The notes under the pieces are model-generated. The model saw nothing but the letters and a program-made list of their open reading frames with translations. It ran no database searches and was not told where the DNA came from. Source: Acidaminococcaceae bacterium (lineage in GTDB: Bacteria > Bacillota > Negativicutes > Acidaminococcales > Acidaminococcaceae). Taken from it: a DNA stretch of 38,348 bases. The stretch spans positions 1 through 38,348 of the forward strand of contig JAKVKY010000011.1 in assembly GCA_022484685.1 (NCBI GenBank). Reading direction: 5' to 3'. This document shows positions 1 through 10,675 of this stretch, one piece after another. A program made the translations under genes and the position numbers. Numbering within the stretch: position 1 is the stretch's first letter; the number at the start of each line of letters is the position of its first letter.

Positions 1-110
1 TGGCGATAGCTAAGGGGTTCCACCTGTTCCCATTCCGAACACAGTAGTTAAGCCCTTATACGTCGAAAGTACTTGGCTGGAAGCGGCCTGGGAGGATAGA
101 GCGTTGCCGG
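1..110 (+). rRNA. rrf: 5S ribosomal RNA, possibly missing a few 5' bases
   Basis: The conserved 5S core is present, including CCTGTTCCCATTCCGAACAC at about 23-42 and the following AGTTAAGCC. The 5' end (TGGCGA) pairs with the 3' end (about TTGCCG), closing helix I. The helix starts at the first base of the window, so one or a few 5' bases may be cut off. A terminator follows at once. This is the last gene of an rRNA operon whose 16S and 23S genes lie upstream of the window. Confidence 0.93.
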
Positions 111-112
111 TT

Positions 113-149
113 AAATAACCTGCATCTAGTGATGCAGGTTATTTTTTTC
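113..149 (+). terminator. Rho-independent terminator of the rRNA operon
   Basis: A perfect 14-bp stem (113-126 with 131-144) has a TAGT loop and is followed by a run of T. It sits directly after the 5S gene and ends the upstream rRNA operon. Confidence 0.95.
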
Positions 150-235
150 AATCATTTGTAATATAAGCATTTACAATCAGAGAAAACATTTTGTGAACTA
201 GCATGGAAAACTTCAAGAAGTTACTAAAATTCTAT

Positions 236-264
236 TTGTATTCTCTGCAACAATATAGTATAAT
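236..264 (+). promoter_or_regulatory. Sigma-A promoter of yebC
   Basis: A perfect TATAAT at 259-264 lies 17 bp after a weak -35 (TTGTAT, 236-241). The GGAGGAG ribosome-binding site at 297-303 and the yebC ATG at 311 follow. The surroundings are AT-rich and free of genes. Confidence 0.65.
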
Positions 265-310
265 AGTACAGTCAGATTCAAACTAAGCAAGCAAATGGAG
301 GAGTTATATC

Positions 311-1057
311 ATGTCCGGACATTCAAAATGGGCGAATATTAAACATAAAAAAGGTAAGGCGGATGCGGCTAGAGGTAAGATAACCACTAAGATTGGCCGC
401 GAGATTACTATCGCTGTCAGAATGGGTGGTCCTGACCCGATTGGCAATATGCGTCTTAAATTGGCGCTGAGCAAGGCCAGAGCTAATAACATTCCTAAGG
501 ATAACATTAAGCGCGCCATCGCCAAAGGTGCTGGTGAAGCCGGTGGCGCCAGCTATGAAGAAATAAGCTACGAAGGTTACGGTCCCGCAGGCGTGGCTAT
601 CATGGTTACCTGCCTGACAGATAATAAGAACCGTACAGCCTCCGATGTAAGACATGCTTTTTCTAAGCATGGCGGCAACATGGGCGAGACCGGCTGTGTA
701 GGCTGGATGTTCAAACGTAAAGGTGTCTTTGCGATTGATGCAGAAGCCGGTTATAAAGAAGACGACATCATGATGGTTGCTCTGGATGCCGGTGCTGAGG
801 ATATTAAGTCTTCTGAAGATGGCTTTGAAGTCATCACTCAACCTGAAGATTTTGATGCGGTAGAAAAAGCTCTGGCAGAGCATAACATTGCCACTGTGGC
901 TGCAGAAATCAACATGGTTCCTGATACCATGGTTTCTCTGCAAGGTGAAGATGCAGAGAAGGTTCAAAGGACGATTGATGAATTAGAAGACCTGGATGAT
1001 GTTCAGGATGTCTTTTCTAATGCAGACTTGCCGGATTTACCGGATGAGGAAGATTAA
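311..1057 (+). CDS. yebC: YebC/PmpR family protein
   Basis: The 248-residue protein opens with the family signature MSGHSKWANIKHKKG and has the usual family length and acidic C-terminus. YebC proteins are cytoplasmic. They were first described as transcription regulators, and several have more recently been linked to relief of ribosome stalling at proline-rich sequences; which role applies here cannot be told from sequence. The ATG has an excellent GGAGGAG site 7 bp upstream. A promoter precedes it and a short terminator-like hairpin follows. yebC next to ruvCAB is a very common bacterial arrangement, which supports the call. Confidence 0.96.
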   Translation: MSGHSKWANIKHKKGKADAARGKITTKIGREITIAVRMGGPDPIGNMRLKLALSKARANNIPKDNIKRAIAKGAGEAGGASYEEISYEGYGPAGVAIMVTCLTDNKNRTASDVRHAFSKHGGNMGETGCVGWMFKRKGVFAIDAEAGYKEDDIMMVALDAGAEDIKSSEDGFEVITQPEDFDAVEKALAEHNIATVAAEINMVPDTMVSLQGEDAEKVQRTIDELEDLDDVQDVFSNADLPDLPDEED

Positions 1058-1073
1058 GTATTGTAGGATGATG

Positions 1074-1099
1074 AGGCAGGCTGATAAGCCTGCCTTTTT
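1074..1099 (+). terminator. Short terminator-like hairpin between yebC and ruvC
   Basis: An 8-bp stem AGGCAGGC/GCCTGCCT (1074-1081 with 1088-1095) with a 6-nt loop is followed by TTTTC. The T run is short. No separate ruvC promoter is obvious, so it may only reduce read-through rather than end the transcript. Confidence 0.6.
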
Positions 1100-1117
1100 C
1101 ATAAGTGGGGCAGCAGC

Positions 1118-1615
1118 ATGATCGCATTAGGCATTGACCCGGGTACGGCTATCTGTGGCTATGGGGTTGTAGAACAGGTGGGCAGCCGTTTAACACCACT
1201 TTATTATGGTGCAGTCATAACCACCAAGGATATGGCGCCGGAAATGCGCTTAAAAAAAATATTTGATGACCTTTCCCAGTTGATTCAGCACTTCCATCCG
1301 GATGTCATGTCGGTAGAAAAATTGTTCTTTAACCGAAATGTGACAACGGCTATCCCTGTGGGACAGGCCCGGGGCGTCGTGCTTCTGGCCGCAGCCATGC
1401 AGAATTTACCCATCCTGGAATTTACACCGATGCAGATTAAGTTGGCCGTGGTTGGTTATGGCAAAGCTGATAAGGAACAGGTTACTTTTATGGTGCAACA
1501 TATCCTGAACATCAAGGAGAAACCAAGGCCTGATGATGTGGCGGATGCTTTAGCGATGGCTATTTGCGGCCTGCATACGGCTTCATCTCCTCGCTGGCAG
1601 TTGAACAAAAGATAA
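1118..1615 (+). CDS. ruvC: Holliday junction resolvase RuvC
   Basis: This 165-residue endonuclease cuts Holliday junctions symmetrically, working with RuvA and RuvB. The acidic active site is visible: Asp7 in GIDPGT, Glu67 in SVEKLF, and Asp140 and Asp143 in RPDDVADALA. The length is normal for the family. The start is the ATG after GTGGGG. It is the first gene of a ruvC-ruvA-ruvB run, with 24 bp to ruvA. Confidence 0.97.
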   Translation: MIALGIDPGTAICGYGVVEQVGSRLTPLYYGAVITTKDMAPEMRLKKIFDDLSQLIQHFHPDVMSVEKLFFNRNVTTAIPVGQARGVVLLAAAMQNLPILEFTPMQIKLAVVGYGKADKEQVTFMVQHILNIKEKPRPDDVADALAMAICGLHTASSPRWQLNKR

Positions 1616-1639
1616 GAGTAGGTAGGGGAGGTAGAGAAC

Positions 1640-2254
1640 ATGATTGGGTCTGTAACCGGACAGGTAGCTTATGTAAGCAGTGATTATTGTTTGGTAGAAA
1701 CCTCAGGCGGGGTAGGCTATAGGATCTTTATGCCGGCCACTCAATTAACATCTCTAACCGTGGGACAAGAAGTTAAAGTTTTGACTTCGACCATCGTCCG
1801 TGAGGATGCTATCTTGCTGTATGGCTTTTTAACGAGAGAATATTATAATCTATTTACCTTACTGTTGACCGTCAATGGCATTGGACCTAAGGGTGCCCGC
1901 GGCATCTTGTCCGCCGTGAAACCGGATGCTTTTTACCTGGCGATTCAGAGCCGGGATGTGAAAGCGCTGACCAAACTTCCCGGTATAGGTAAGAAAACAG
2001 CCGAAAGAATGGTCCTGGAATTAAAGGATAAGGTGGGCGGCCTTACAGGCAGTGAGACAGAAGGTACAGATGTTGCAGCGGCGTTTGGCGCAGCAGAGGG
2101 GTCACCGGTGAATGAGGCGTTAGAGGTCCTGACTTCCCTTGGCTATACGAACTCGGAAATTTTACCGGCTTTGCAAAAGATTCCTGGTTATGAAAAATTA
2201 TCAGCCGAAGATTTGACCAGGCAGGTCTTAAAGATTTTTGGTGGGAGAAAATAA
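1640..2254 (+). CDS. ruvA: Holliday junction DNA helicase subunit RuvA
   Basis: RuvA (204 residues) is the tetrameric protein that holds the junction and loads the RuvB motor. The N-terminal OB fold begins [12 protein letters not shown]. Two helix-hairpin-helix motifs follow, [13 protein letters not shown] (about 78-90) and [12 protein letters not shown] (about 113-124). A C-terminal RuvB-contacting domain covers about 155-204. Its TAA stop shares one base with the ruvB ATG (TAATG), so the two are probably translationally coupled. Confidence 0.97.
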   Translation: MIGSVTGQVAYVSSDYCLVETSGGVGYRIFMPATQLTSLTVGQEVKVLTSTIVREDAILLYGFLTREYYNLFTLLLTVNGIGPKGARGILSAVKPDAFYLAIQSRDVKALTKLPGIGKKTAERMVLELKDKVGGLTGSETEGTDVAAAFGAAEGSPVNEALEVLTSLGYTNSEILPALQKIPGYEKLSAEDLTRQVLKIFGGRK

Positions 2255-3312
2255 TGGAATTTGATGATCGCATCATAGCGGGACATGAAAAAGAGAGCGA
2301 TACCTGGCAGTATAGTCTGCGCCCCAGGTTGCTGTCCGAGTACATTGGCCAAAAGAAAATTAAAGATAATTTGTCCGTCTTTATCAAGGCGGCGGCGGAA
2401 CGCAAGGAAGCCCTGGATCATGTGCTTCTTTTTGGCCCTCCCGGTTTGGGTAAGACCACGCTGGCCAATATTATTGCCAACGAGCTGAATGTGAATATCC
2501 GGGTTACGTCCGGACCGGCTATTGAAAGGCAGGGCGATTTGGCCGCTATCTTAACCAACCTTGGCGACAACGATGTCCTTTTCATCGATGAGATTCACCG
2601 GCTCTCCAAGACGGTAGAGGAGATACTCTATTCAGCCATGGAGGATTATGCCCTGGATATCATTATTGGCAAGGGACCCAGCGCCAGATCTATGCGCCTG
2701 GATTTGCCTAAGTTCACATTGATAGGCGCTACCACCAGGCTGGGTGCAATCTCTGCGCCGCTCAGGGATCGTTTTGGCGTGCAGTGCCGGCTGGAATTTT
2801 ATCGGCCGGAAGATTTAGCTTTTATCATTACTAGGGCGGCGGAGATTCTAAAGGTACAAATTAATCCGGACGGGGCTTTGGAGATCGCACGCCGGTCCCG
2901 GGGAACGCCTCGTGTTGCCAACCGCCTCTTAAAGAGGGTGCGTGACTTTGCCCAGGTACAGAAAGCAAACCTTATCGATGTCCAGGTAGCCAAGGATGCG
3001 CTGGCTAAGTTAGAGGTAGACAGCAATGGCCTGGATAAAAACGATTATCGTATCTTAAATACGCTGGTACGTACTTTTAGCGGTGGACCGGTAGGCGTAG
3101 AAACTCTGGCTGCGGCCGTGAGTGAAGAAGTAGAAACTATTGAGGATGTCATCGAACCTTATTTGATGCAGCTGGGGCTTTTGCAACGTACGCCACGGGG
3201 CAGGGTGGCCACCAGGACAACCTATGAATACTTGGGTGTACCATGGAACCCGGACGGAAAAACTGGAACGGCGGACAAGCAGGAGCAACCGTTGTTTGGA
3301 GATAAATCATGA
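2254..3312 (+). CDS. ruvB: Holliday junction branch migration ATPase RuvB
   Basis: RuvB (352 residues) is the AAA+ hexameric motor of branch migration. It has Walker [10 protein letters not shown] (61-69), Walker B LFIDEIHR (about 109-116), the sensor segment GATTRLGA and the arginine-finger region APLRDRFG, followed by the winged-helix C-terminus. It overlaps ruvA by one base and queH by four (ATGA), placing queH in the same transcript. Confidence 0.98.
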   Translation: MEFDDRIIAGHEKESDTWQYSLRPRLLSEYIGQKKIKDNLSVFIKAAAERKEALDHVLLFGPPGLGKTTLANIIANELNVNIRVTSGPAIERQGDLAAILTNLGDNDVLFIDEIHRLSKTVEEILYSAMEDYALDIIIGKGPSARSMRLDLPKFTLIGATTRLGAISAPLRDRFGVQCRLEFYRPEDLAFIITRAAEILKVQINPDGALEIARRSRGTPRVANRLLKRVRDFAQVQKANLIDVQVAKDALAKLEVDSNGLDKNDYRILNTLVRTFSGGPVGVETLAAAVSEEVETIEDVIEPYLMQLGLLQRTPRGRVATRTTYEYLGVPWNPDGKTGTADKQEQPLFGDKS

Positions 3313-3905
3313 AGCTGTTATTACATGCCTGCTGTGCTCCCTGCGCCTGCTATCCTACGGAGCAGTTAACCGGTCAGGGGATAGATTTTACCATCCTTTT
3401 TTATAATCCTAATATTCATCCTTTTAAAGAATTTAAGCATCGTTTAGAGACGCTGCGGGAATTTGTTACCAAAAAAGATTACAAGCTTCTCATTGATAAG
3501 AGCTACCCTTTAGAGGAATGTATCAGGGGCATGCTGGCTGAAAAAGAAGTGCGTTGTGCGTATTGTTACCGCATGCGGTTGCGTTATGTGGCGGCTTATG
3601 CGAAAAAGCATGGCTTTGATGCTTTTAGCACCACGCTTTTAGTGAGCCCGTATCAAAAGCATGATTTAATCAAGCGTGAGGCCGAAGCTGCGGCCAAAGA
3701 ATTTGCCATTCCTTTTTATTACGAAGATTATCGTGCAGGTTATGAGCGCGGCGTGCAGATTAGTTTAGACCTGGGTTTGTACCGCCAGCCCTATTGTGGC
3801 TGTGTGTTTAGTGAACGGGACAGATATTATCAGCCCTGGCACTACGAACATCAAGATACGGGATCCCTGGTGCAAATTACTAAAAATATTGCGGAGATTA
3901 GATAA
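3309..3905 (+). CDS. queH: Epoxyqueuosine reductase QueH
   Basis: QueH (DUF208) is the iron-sulfur enzyme that reduces epoxyqueuosine to queuosine in tRNA; it is unrelated to QueG. All signature cysteines are visible: Cys8-Cys9 in HACCAPC, Cys12, Cys83 and Cys86 in RCAYCYRMR, and Cys163 and Cys165 in [12 protein letters not shown]. The length of 198 residues is normal. It overlaps ruvB by ATGA. queA and tgt, which carry out earlier steps, follow two and three genes downstream, so three steps of Q modification lie together. No queC, queD, queE or queF is present here. Confidence 0.93.
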   Translation: MKLLLHACCAPCACYPTEQLTGQGIDFTILFYNPNIHPFKEFKHRLETLREFVTKKDYKLLIDKSYPLEECIRGMLAEKEVRCAYCYRMRLRYVAAYAKKHGFDAFSTTLLVSPYQKHDLIKREAEAAAKEFAIPFYYEDYRAGYERGVQISLDLGLYRQPYCGCVFSERDRYYQPWHYEHQDTGSLVQITKNIAEIR

Positions 3906-3919
3906 GAAAGAGGCAGCTG

Positions 3920-5215
3920 ATGAAAAAATTTTGGGCACTGCTGGCCTGGTTGCTTTTCCTGCCCTTAAATTTTAGCAGTGCTGCGGAACCTGATATTGCC
4001 ATTGGCCTGGTTCAAAACCAGTTTTCGGCGGAAGTGGTAGCTGCAGGTGATTTTGTGGTTACCGATAGTGCCGGCACGTTCCTGTCATCTTTGCCTAGAG
4101 GCAAGTATTTTTTGAATGCCGCTAATGGGAAGATAAATATTGGCACGCGCAGTTTTAGCCAGGATCTTATTTTGCGGGAAAAAGATGCGCAAAAGATGTT
4201 TGCCGTGAATAAGCAGACCTACCGCGGCCGGGTCCAAATTTTGCTGGATAGCGGGAAAAAGTTACAGGTGAATAACCTGGTGCCGTTAGAAAGCTATGTC
4301 CAGTCGGTGCTGGGACCTAAGTCTTCCCCTATCTGGCCGGATGAGGCTATTAAAGCTCAGGCCGTGGCAGTCAGATCTTTTGCATATGCCAGGATGCAGG
4401 CCTCTGACCAGGCTTATGCCTTAAAGGCCAGCGACCAGGATATGTATTATGGCGGCAGCAGTACTGAAAATACTTTAATTAGTAAGCTGGCGGCTACTAC
4501 CAGAGGCGAAGTTTTATATTATGATGCTACGCCGGCCCTGGCTTATACTACGGAAAGTTCCGGCGGCAAAACAGAAAGCGCCGCCGTGGCTTTAGGAAAA
4601 TCTATTCCTTATCTTGTTTCTGTGCAGGATTATGATGAGGACAGTCCGTCTTTTAAATGGACCAAAACTATCAGCGTGGCAGATGTGGAACGTATCCTGG
4701 CACAGAACGGCCATAATCTGGGCAAGTTAAAAAGTTACCGTTTGTCACCTTTAAAGGAGCCTTATGGCGAAGATCGTTCTGCTACCGGCAGGGTGCTGAC
4801 CATGTATCTGAAAGGTAATGCCGGCGACGCGCTGCTTACCGGAACCGAACTGGCGGCTATTCTGAATCTGAACAGCACGCTCTTTGATGTGAGTGCTACC
4901 AGGGTAATACCTGCGAAGATTGATATTCCCATTGAAAATCCTTACGGGATGGAGATTGGCCGTAAAGAAGTTCCCATCAAGGTGAACGGCGATGATGAAC
5001 CGCGCTGGAAACAAGTTCTGCCCGGCTATGTCCTTTTAAACGGCACCCCGGATGAAACCCTGGTTTTTAACGGCCGCGGGTACGGCAGCGGCCTTGGTTT
5101 AAGCAAGTGGGGTGCGCGGGGCATGGCGAATAGCGCCGCCGCCGACCAAAAAGATTATTACAAGGTTATCCTGGAACATTATTTCCCCGGGACGTATCTG
5201 GTAAAATTATATTAA
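3920..5215 (+). CDS. SpoIID/LytB-domain secreted protein, catalytic residues altered
   Basis: The 431-residue protein has a signal peptide (about 1-22, cut near SSA-AEP) and a SpoIID domain recognised by WPDEAIKAQAVAVRSFA (139-155) and GYGSGLGLSKWGA (387-399). SpoIID enzymes are lytic transglycosylases that act on peptidoglycan strands lacking stem peptides. Two signatures are changed. The usual EMP segment holding the catalytic Glu reads PKSSP, with Lys134 at the Glu position. The usual GHG...SQ reads GSG...SK, with Ser390 and Lys396. It may therefore bind glycan without cutting it. It lies between queH and queA, 14 and 24 bp away, so it is probably co-transcribed. Family membership is firm; the role is not known. 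Confidence 0.85.
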   Translation: MKKFWALLAWLLFLPLNFSSAAEPDIAIGLVQNQFSAEVVAAGDFVVTDSAGTFLSSLPRGKYFLNAANGKINIGTRSFSQDLILREKDAQKMFAVNKQTYRGRVQILLDSGKKLQVNNLVPLESYVQSVLGPKSSPIWPDEAIKAQAVAVRSFAYARMQASDQAYALKASDQDMYYGGSSTENTLISKLAATTRGEVLYYDATPALAYTTESSGGKTESAAVALGKSIPYLVSVQDYDEDSPSFKWTKTISVADVERILAQNGHNLGKLKSYRLSPLKEPYGEDRSATGRVLTMYLKGNAGDALLTGTELAAILNLNSTLFDVSATRVIPAKIDIPIENPYGMEIGRKEVPIKVNGDDEPRWKQVLPGYVLLNGTPDETLVFNGRGYGSGLGLSKWGARGMANSAAADQKDYYKVILEHYFPGTYLVKLY

Positions 5216-5239
5216 TAATGAATAAAGGAAGTAGAAGAG

Positions 5240-7413
<2,174 letters not shown>

Positions 7414-7490
7414 CTGCCCGGCAGTTAAAAAAGGATTTGCTAAAAGGGCAGAGAATATAAAGAAGTATAATACTTGGAGGAGGTGTGTCT

Positions 7491-7796
7491 ATGCCTAGCG
7501 GAGATATTATGAATATGGTGAACGCTGTCTGGCCTTTTATACTGATGGCAGCTATTTTCTATTTCTTGTTATGGAGACCTCAGAAGAAAGAACAACAGAG
7601 GCATCAAAGGATGCTGGACGCTCTGAAGAAGGGCGACAAGGTGATAACCATTGGCGGTATCTACGGTGTGGTTACCACGGTAGGTGAAAAAAAGATTACC
7701 CTGGAAGTTGCGCCGGGGGTGATCCTGGATTTCTCCAGGAGTGCGATTAACGGTTTTCAGGATGCCACTAAACAGGAACTGACGGAGAATGCTTGA
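7491..7796 (+). CDS. yajC: Preprotein translocase accessory subunit YajC
   Basis: The 101-residue protein has one N-terminal membrane helix (about 9-27), then the typical cytoplasmic start LLWRPQKKEQQRHQRML and GDKVITIGGIYGVV. YajC associates with SecDF at the SecYEG channel. The ATG at 7491 is chosen because the perfect GGAGGAGG site (7476-7483) lies 7 bp away. An in-frame GTG at 7485 lies only 1 bp from that site and is rejected. It overlaps the next gene by 8 bp. Confidence 0.95.
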   Translation: MPSGDIMNMVNAVWPFILMAAIFYFLLWRPQKKEQQRHQRMLDALKKGDKVITIGGIYGVVTTVGEKKITLEVAPGVILDFSRSAINGFQDATKQELTENA

Positions 7797-8364
7797 GAAA
7801 AAACAAGTGCGGCAGGAACTTTTACAGATCCGTAAAAGTTTTTCTCCACAAGAGGTAGAAGCGAAAAGTGCGGCTGTCTGCCAACATATTTTAGGTTCCA
7901 CCGCGTACCGGCAGGCACACTGTATCATGGCTTTTTTAGCCTTTGGTCAGGAAATTTCCGTCGATAGGGTCTTGCAGGATGCCTTGAATAGTAATAAAAT
8001 TATTGCCGTACCCTATGTGTTGTCGAAGACGGAATTTAAAGCGGTCCGTTTTCAAAGTTTCAGGGACCTGGAGTTGGACCGTTATGGTATCAGGTCTGTG
8101 AAACCGCCCGTACAGGAAGTGCACCCGGAAGCTTTTGATCTTTTACTGGTACCCGGGGTCGGCTTTTCCAGGCAGGGGCAGCGGATGGGGATGGGAGCAG
8201 GCTATTATGACCGATTCTTAGCCTTGACATCGGGATTCAAACTGGGCGTGACCTGTACAGCTTTACTTACCGGCGCAGCATTGCCGGTGGACAGGTTTGA
8301 CCAGGATGTGGATGCACTGGTGACGGAAAAGGGCATTAGTATATGTTCACAGGCAGGTAAATAA
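7789..8364 (+). CDS. 5-formyltetrahydrofolate cyclo-ligase
   Basis: This 191-residue enzyme (also called 5,10-methenyltetrahydrofolate synthetase; YgfA/MTHFS family) converts 5-formyl-THF to 5,10-methenyl-THF using ATP. The N-terminal basic nucleotide-binding segment KKQVRQELLQIRKSF and the C-terminal glycine loop GQRMGMGAGYYDRFL are clear. It starts inside the end of yajC (8-bp overlap) and ends 23 bp before secD, so a folate enzyme is embedded in a Sec accessory operon. The link looks like shared transcription rather than shared function. Confidence 0.92.
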   Translation: MLEKKQVRQELLQIRKSFSPQEVEAKSAAVCQHILGSTAYRQAHCIMAFLAFGQEISVDRVLQDALNSNKIIAVPYVLSKTEFKAVRFQSFRDLELDRYGIRSVKPPVQEVHPEAFDLLLVPGVGFSRQGQRMGMGAGYYDRFLALTSGFKLGVTCTALLTGAALPVDRFDQDVDALVTEKGISICSQAGK

Positions 8365-8387
8365 ACCAGGGAAAGGGGTTAGAAATT

Positions 8388-9623
8388 TTGAGATGGAATG
8401 AGATGGGCAAATTCATCGTGATTGCCTTAGCAATTATCGGTGGTTTTTGCATGTACGTCAGGCCGCTATCGAACAGCGTTAGACAAGGCCTGGATTTACA
8501 GGGAGGTACCCACGTGGTACTGCAGGCTGTTGATACGCCTGAGTTTAAGGTAGATGATGACGCTGTCAATCGTTCAGTAAAGATTATTGAACGCCGTGTG
8601 AATGAGCTGGGTTTAACCGAACCGGTTATCCAGCGTCAGGGCAAAGACCGTATTATCGTGGAACTGCCCGGTGTTAAGGATCCGGAAAAAGCTATCGGCA
8701 TGCTGGGACGTACCGCCCTTTTGGAATTTAAGGATATGAGCGGTAAGACAGTGATGACCGGTTCTGATTTAAAAGATGCCAAGGCGCAGATTGCTCAGAA
8801 CAATCAGGCCGTGGTTTCCATGGAATTTACCACGGAGGGCGGCAAAAAGTTTGCTGATATCACGGCCCGCAATGTAGGTAAACAAATTTCTATCGCCCTG
8901 GATGGAGAAATCCTTACCAGTCCGGTAGTACAGGAAGCCATCACGGGCGGCCACGCCCAGATTACCGGTTCCCGGAATATGGAAGATGCTGAGCATCTGG
9001 CTATTTTGCTCCGCAGCGGTTCCCTGCCGGTCAAACTGGAAATCCTGGAAAACCGTACGGTTGGTCCTACCCTGGGACAAGATTCCAAGGAAAAGAGTGT
9101 GAAAGCATTTACCATCGGTGTTATCGGTGTCTTCGCCTTCATGCTGATTTTCTACAGACTGTCCGGCGTGGTAGCAGATATTGCTTTACTGCTGTATGTC
9201 ATGTTGCTGCTTTTAATCATGAAATATTTAAATGCTACCCTGACCCTGCCGGGTATTGCGGGCATCATCTTGTCCATAGGCATGGCCGTAGATGGCAACG
9301 TCTTGATTTTCGAGCACTTTAAAGAAGAAGTTATACATGGCAAGAGTTTGCGTAACGCCATGGATTCTGGTTTCTCCAGAGCACTGGTTACGATCCTGGA
9401 TTCCAATATCACGACCCTGATCGCCTGCGCCGTTTTGTTCTACCTGGGCACCGGTCCTATCAGAGGCTTCGCAGTTACCCTGGCTCTGGGCGTTATCTTA
9501 AGTATGTTCAGTGCCGTAACGGTAACTAAATTCTTGCTAAAGTTCCTGATTAACGCTAACTTTACCAAGAGTCCTACCATTTTTGGCATCTCTGCTCCTA
9601 AGGCTAAGGAGGTGTCCAAATGA
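8388..9623 (+). CDS. secD: Protein translocase subunit SecD
   Basis: SecD (411 residues) uses the proton motive force to assist late steps of export. It has a first membrane helix (about 9-24), the family motif RQGLDLQGGTHVVLQ (about 33-47), a large periplasmic domain and a C-terminal cluster of about five helices starting near 240, including GIAGIILSIGMAVDGNVLIFE. The start is TTG at 8388, 9 bp after an AAAGGGG site; the in-frame ATG at 8403 is badly spaced. secF overlaps it by ATGA. Confidence 0.96.
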   Translation: MRWNEMGKFIVIALAIIGGFCMYVRPLSNSVRQGLDLQGGTHVVLQAVDTPEFKVDDDAVNRSVKIIERRVNELGLTEPVIQRQGKDRIIVELPGVKDPEKAIGMLGRTALLEFKDMSGKTVMTGSDLKDAKAQIAQNNQAVVSMEFTTEGGKKFADITARNVGKQISIALDGEILTSPVVQEAITGGHAQITGSRNMEDAEHLAILLRSGSLPVKLEILENRTVGPTLGQDSKEKSVKAFTIGVIGVFAFMLIFYRLSGVVADIALLLYVMLLLLIMKYLNATLTLPGIAGIILSIGMAVDGNVLIFEHFKEEVIHGKSLRNAMDSGFSRALVTILDSNITTLIACAVLFYLGTGPIRGFAVTLALGVILSMFSAVTVTKFLLKFLINANFTKSPTIFGISAPKAKEVSK

Positions 9624-10516
9624 GATTAGCGGATTGCAAGTTTTCTTTTGTTAAGCACTATAAGATTTTCTTTGCCATCAGCATTATCTTTTTACTGATT
9701 GGCTTAGGTTCCATGATTGTCAAGGGCTTTAACCTGGGTATTGATTATACCGGCGGCAGCCTGATGGATGTGCAGTTCAGCAAACCGGTAACGGTAACTC
9801 AGGTGCGTGACACCTTGAAAAAGCATGATCTGGGCAACGCCATCATTCAGCTGGAAAGTGCTGACGCACAGGTCAGCGAAGCTACCGGCGTCTTAATCCG
9901 TACCTCCATTATTAATGATGAGACCAGACGTGCGGTCATGAATGATCTGACCAAAGATTTAGGCGAGTACAAGGTAAACCGCGTGGAGAACGTAGGTGCT
10001 ACCGTGGGCGGCGAGTTGATTCAACAGGCAATCCTGGCCATTGTCATTTCCTGGATCCTGATGATCATCTACATTACCGTCCGCTTCCAGTTCAAGTTTG
10101 CCATTGCGGCGATTATCGCCCTGGTGATCGATGTCCTGGTTACGGTAAGTTATTTCTCGCTCCTGCATCTGGAAATTGATTCTACCTTCGTGGCGGCGCT
10201 TTTGACCGTCGTAGGTTATTCCATTAACGGCACGATTGTAATTTTCGACCGTATCCGGGAAAATTTAAAGATGCACCGGCGCAGTGAGACCATGACTGAC
10301 CTGGTAGATCACAGTATCTGGGCTACTATGACCAGAACCATGTATACGAACGGCACTTCTATTTTTGCCGTACTGGCCATCTTCGTCTTTGGCGGCGAGA
10401 CCATTCATAATTTCTCTTTCGCCATGTTGGTAGGTTTCTGCAGCGGCTGCTATACTTCTATCTTCCTGTCCGGTCCGTTGTGGTTATTCCTTTCCGGTCA
10501 TAAGGCTGGAGAATAG
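9620..10516 (+). CDS. secF: Protein translocase subunit SecF
   Basis: SecF (298 residues) pairs with SecD. The family pattern GFNLGIDYTGGSLMDVQF-like segment near 33-51 and the helix VVGYSINGTIVIFDRIREN near 202-220 identify it. Six membrane segments are expected and can be seen. It overlaps secD by 4 bp and is followed 14 bp later by a strong terminator, closing the yajC-secDF transcript. Confidence 0.97.
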   Translation: MRLADCKFSFVKHYKIFFAISIIFLLIGLGSMIVKGFNLGIDYTGGSLMDVQFSKPVTVTQVRDTLKKHDLGNAIIQLESADAQVSEATGVLIRTSIINDETRRAVMNDLTKDLGEYKVNRVENVGATVGGELIQQAILAIVISWILMIIYITVRFQFKFAIAAIIALVIDVLVTVSYFSLLHLEIDSTFVAALLTVVGYSINGTIVIFDRIRENLKMHRRSETMTDLVDHSIWATMTRTMYTNGTSIFAVLAIFVFGGETIHNFSFAMLVGFCSGCYTSIFLSGPLWLFLSGHKAGE

Positions 10517-10530
10517 TTTGACAGTTGTGC

Positions 10531-10560
10531 AAGCTCCCGTTTAGTACGGGAGCTTTTTTT
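10531..10560 (+). terminator. Rho-independent terminator after secF
   Basis: A 10-bp perfect stem (10531-10540 with 10546-10555) with loop TTAGT runs into a T tract. It ends the yajC-secF transcript. Confidence 0.93.
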
Positions 10561-10627
10561 GGTCTGGAACTTAAACTAAAGATAATTTGCGCGAAAATTA
10601 AAATTACTAACCAAATTGCCAAAAAAG

Positions 10628-10636
10628 TGTTATACT
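10628..10636 (+). promoter_or_regulatory. Extended -10 promoter of the secreted-protein gene
   Basis: TGTTATACT gives TG-n plus a near-consensus -10 (TATACT, 10631-10636) in an AT-rich gap. No good -35 lies at 16-18 bp, as is usual when the extended element is present. The next gene starts at 10676 after a GGGGAGG site. Confidence 0.55.
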
Positions 10637-10675
10637 TAAAAGGTAACAAATAATATTTTAGGGGAGGCTTTATCA

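Noticed and set aside
323-967. A 214-codon open frame on the minus strand opposite yebC
   Set aside because: It is the shadow of a well-identified gene, with no ribosome-binding site, no recognisable domain and an unlikely composition.
7466-7471. TATAAT before yajC as a promoter
   Set aside because: It is only 4 bp from the ribosome-binding site, so a transcript starting there would lack it, and there is no -35 at a usable distance.
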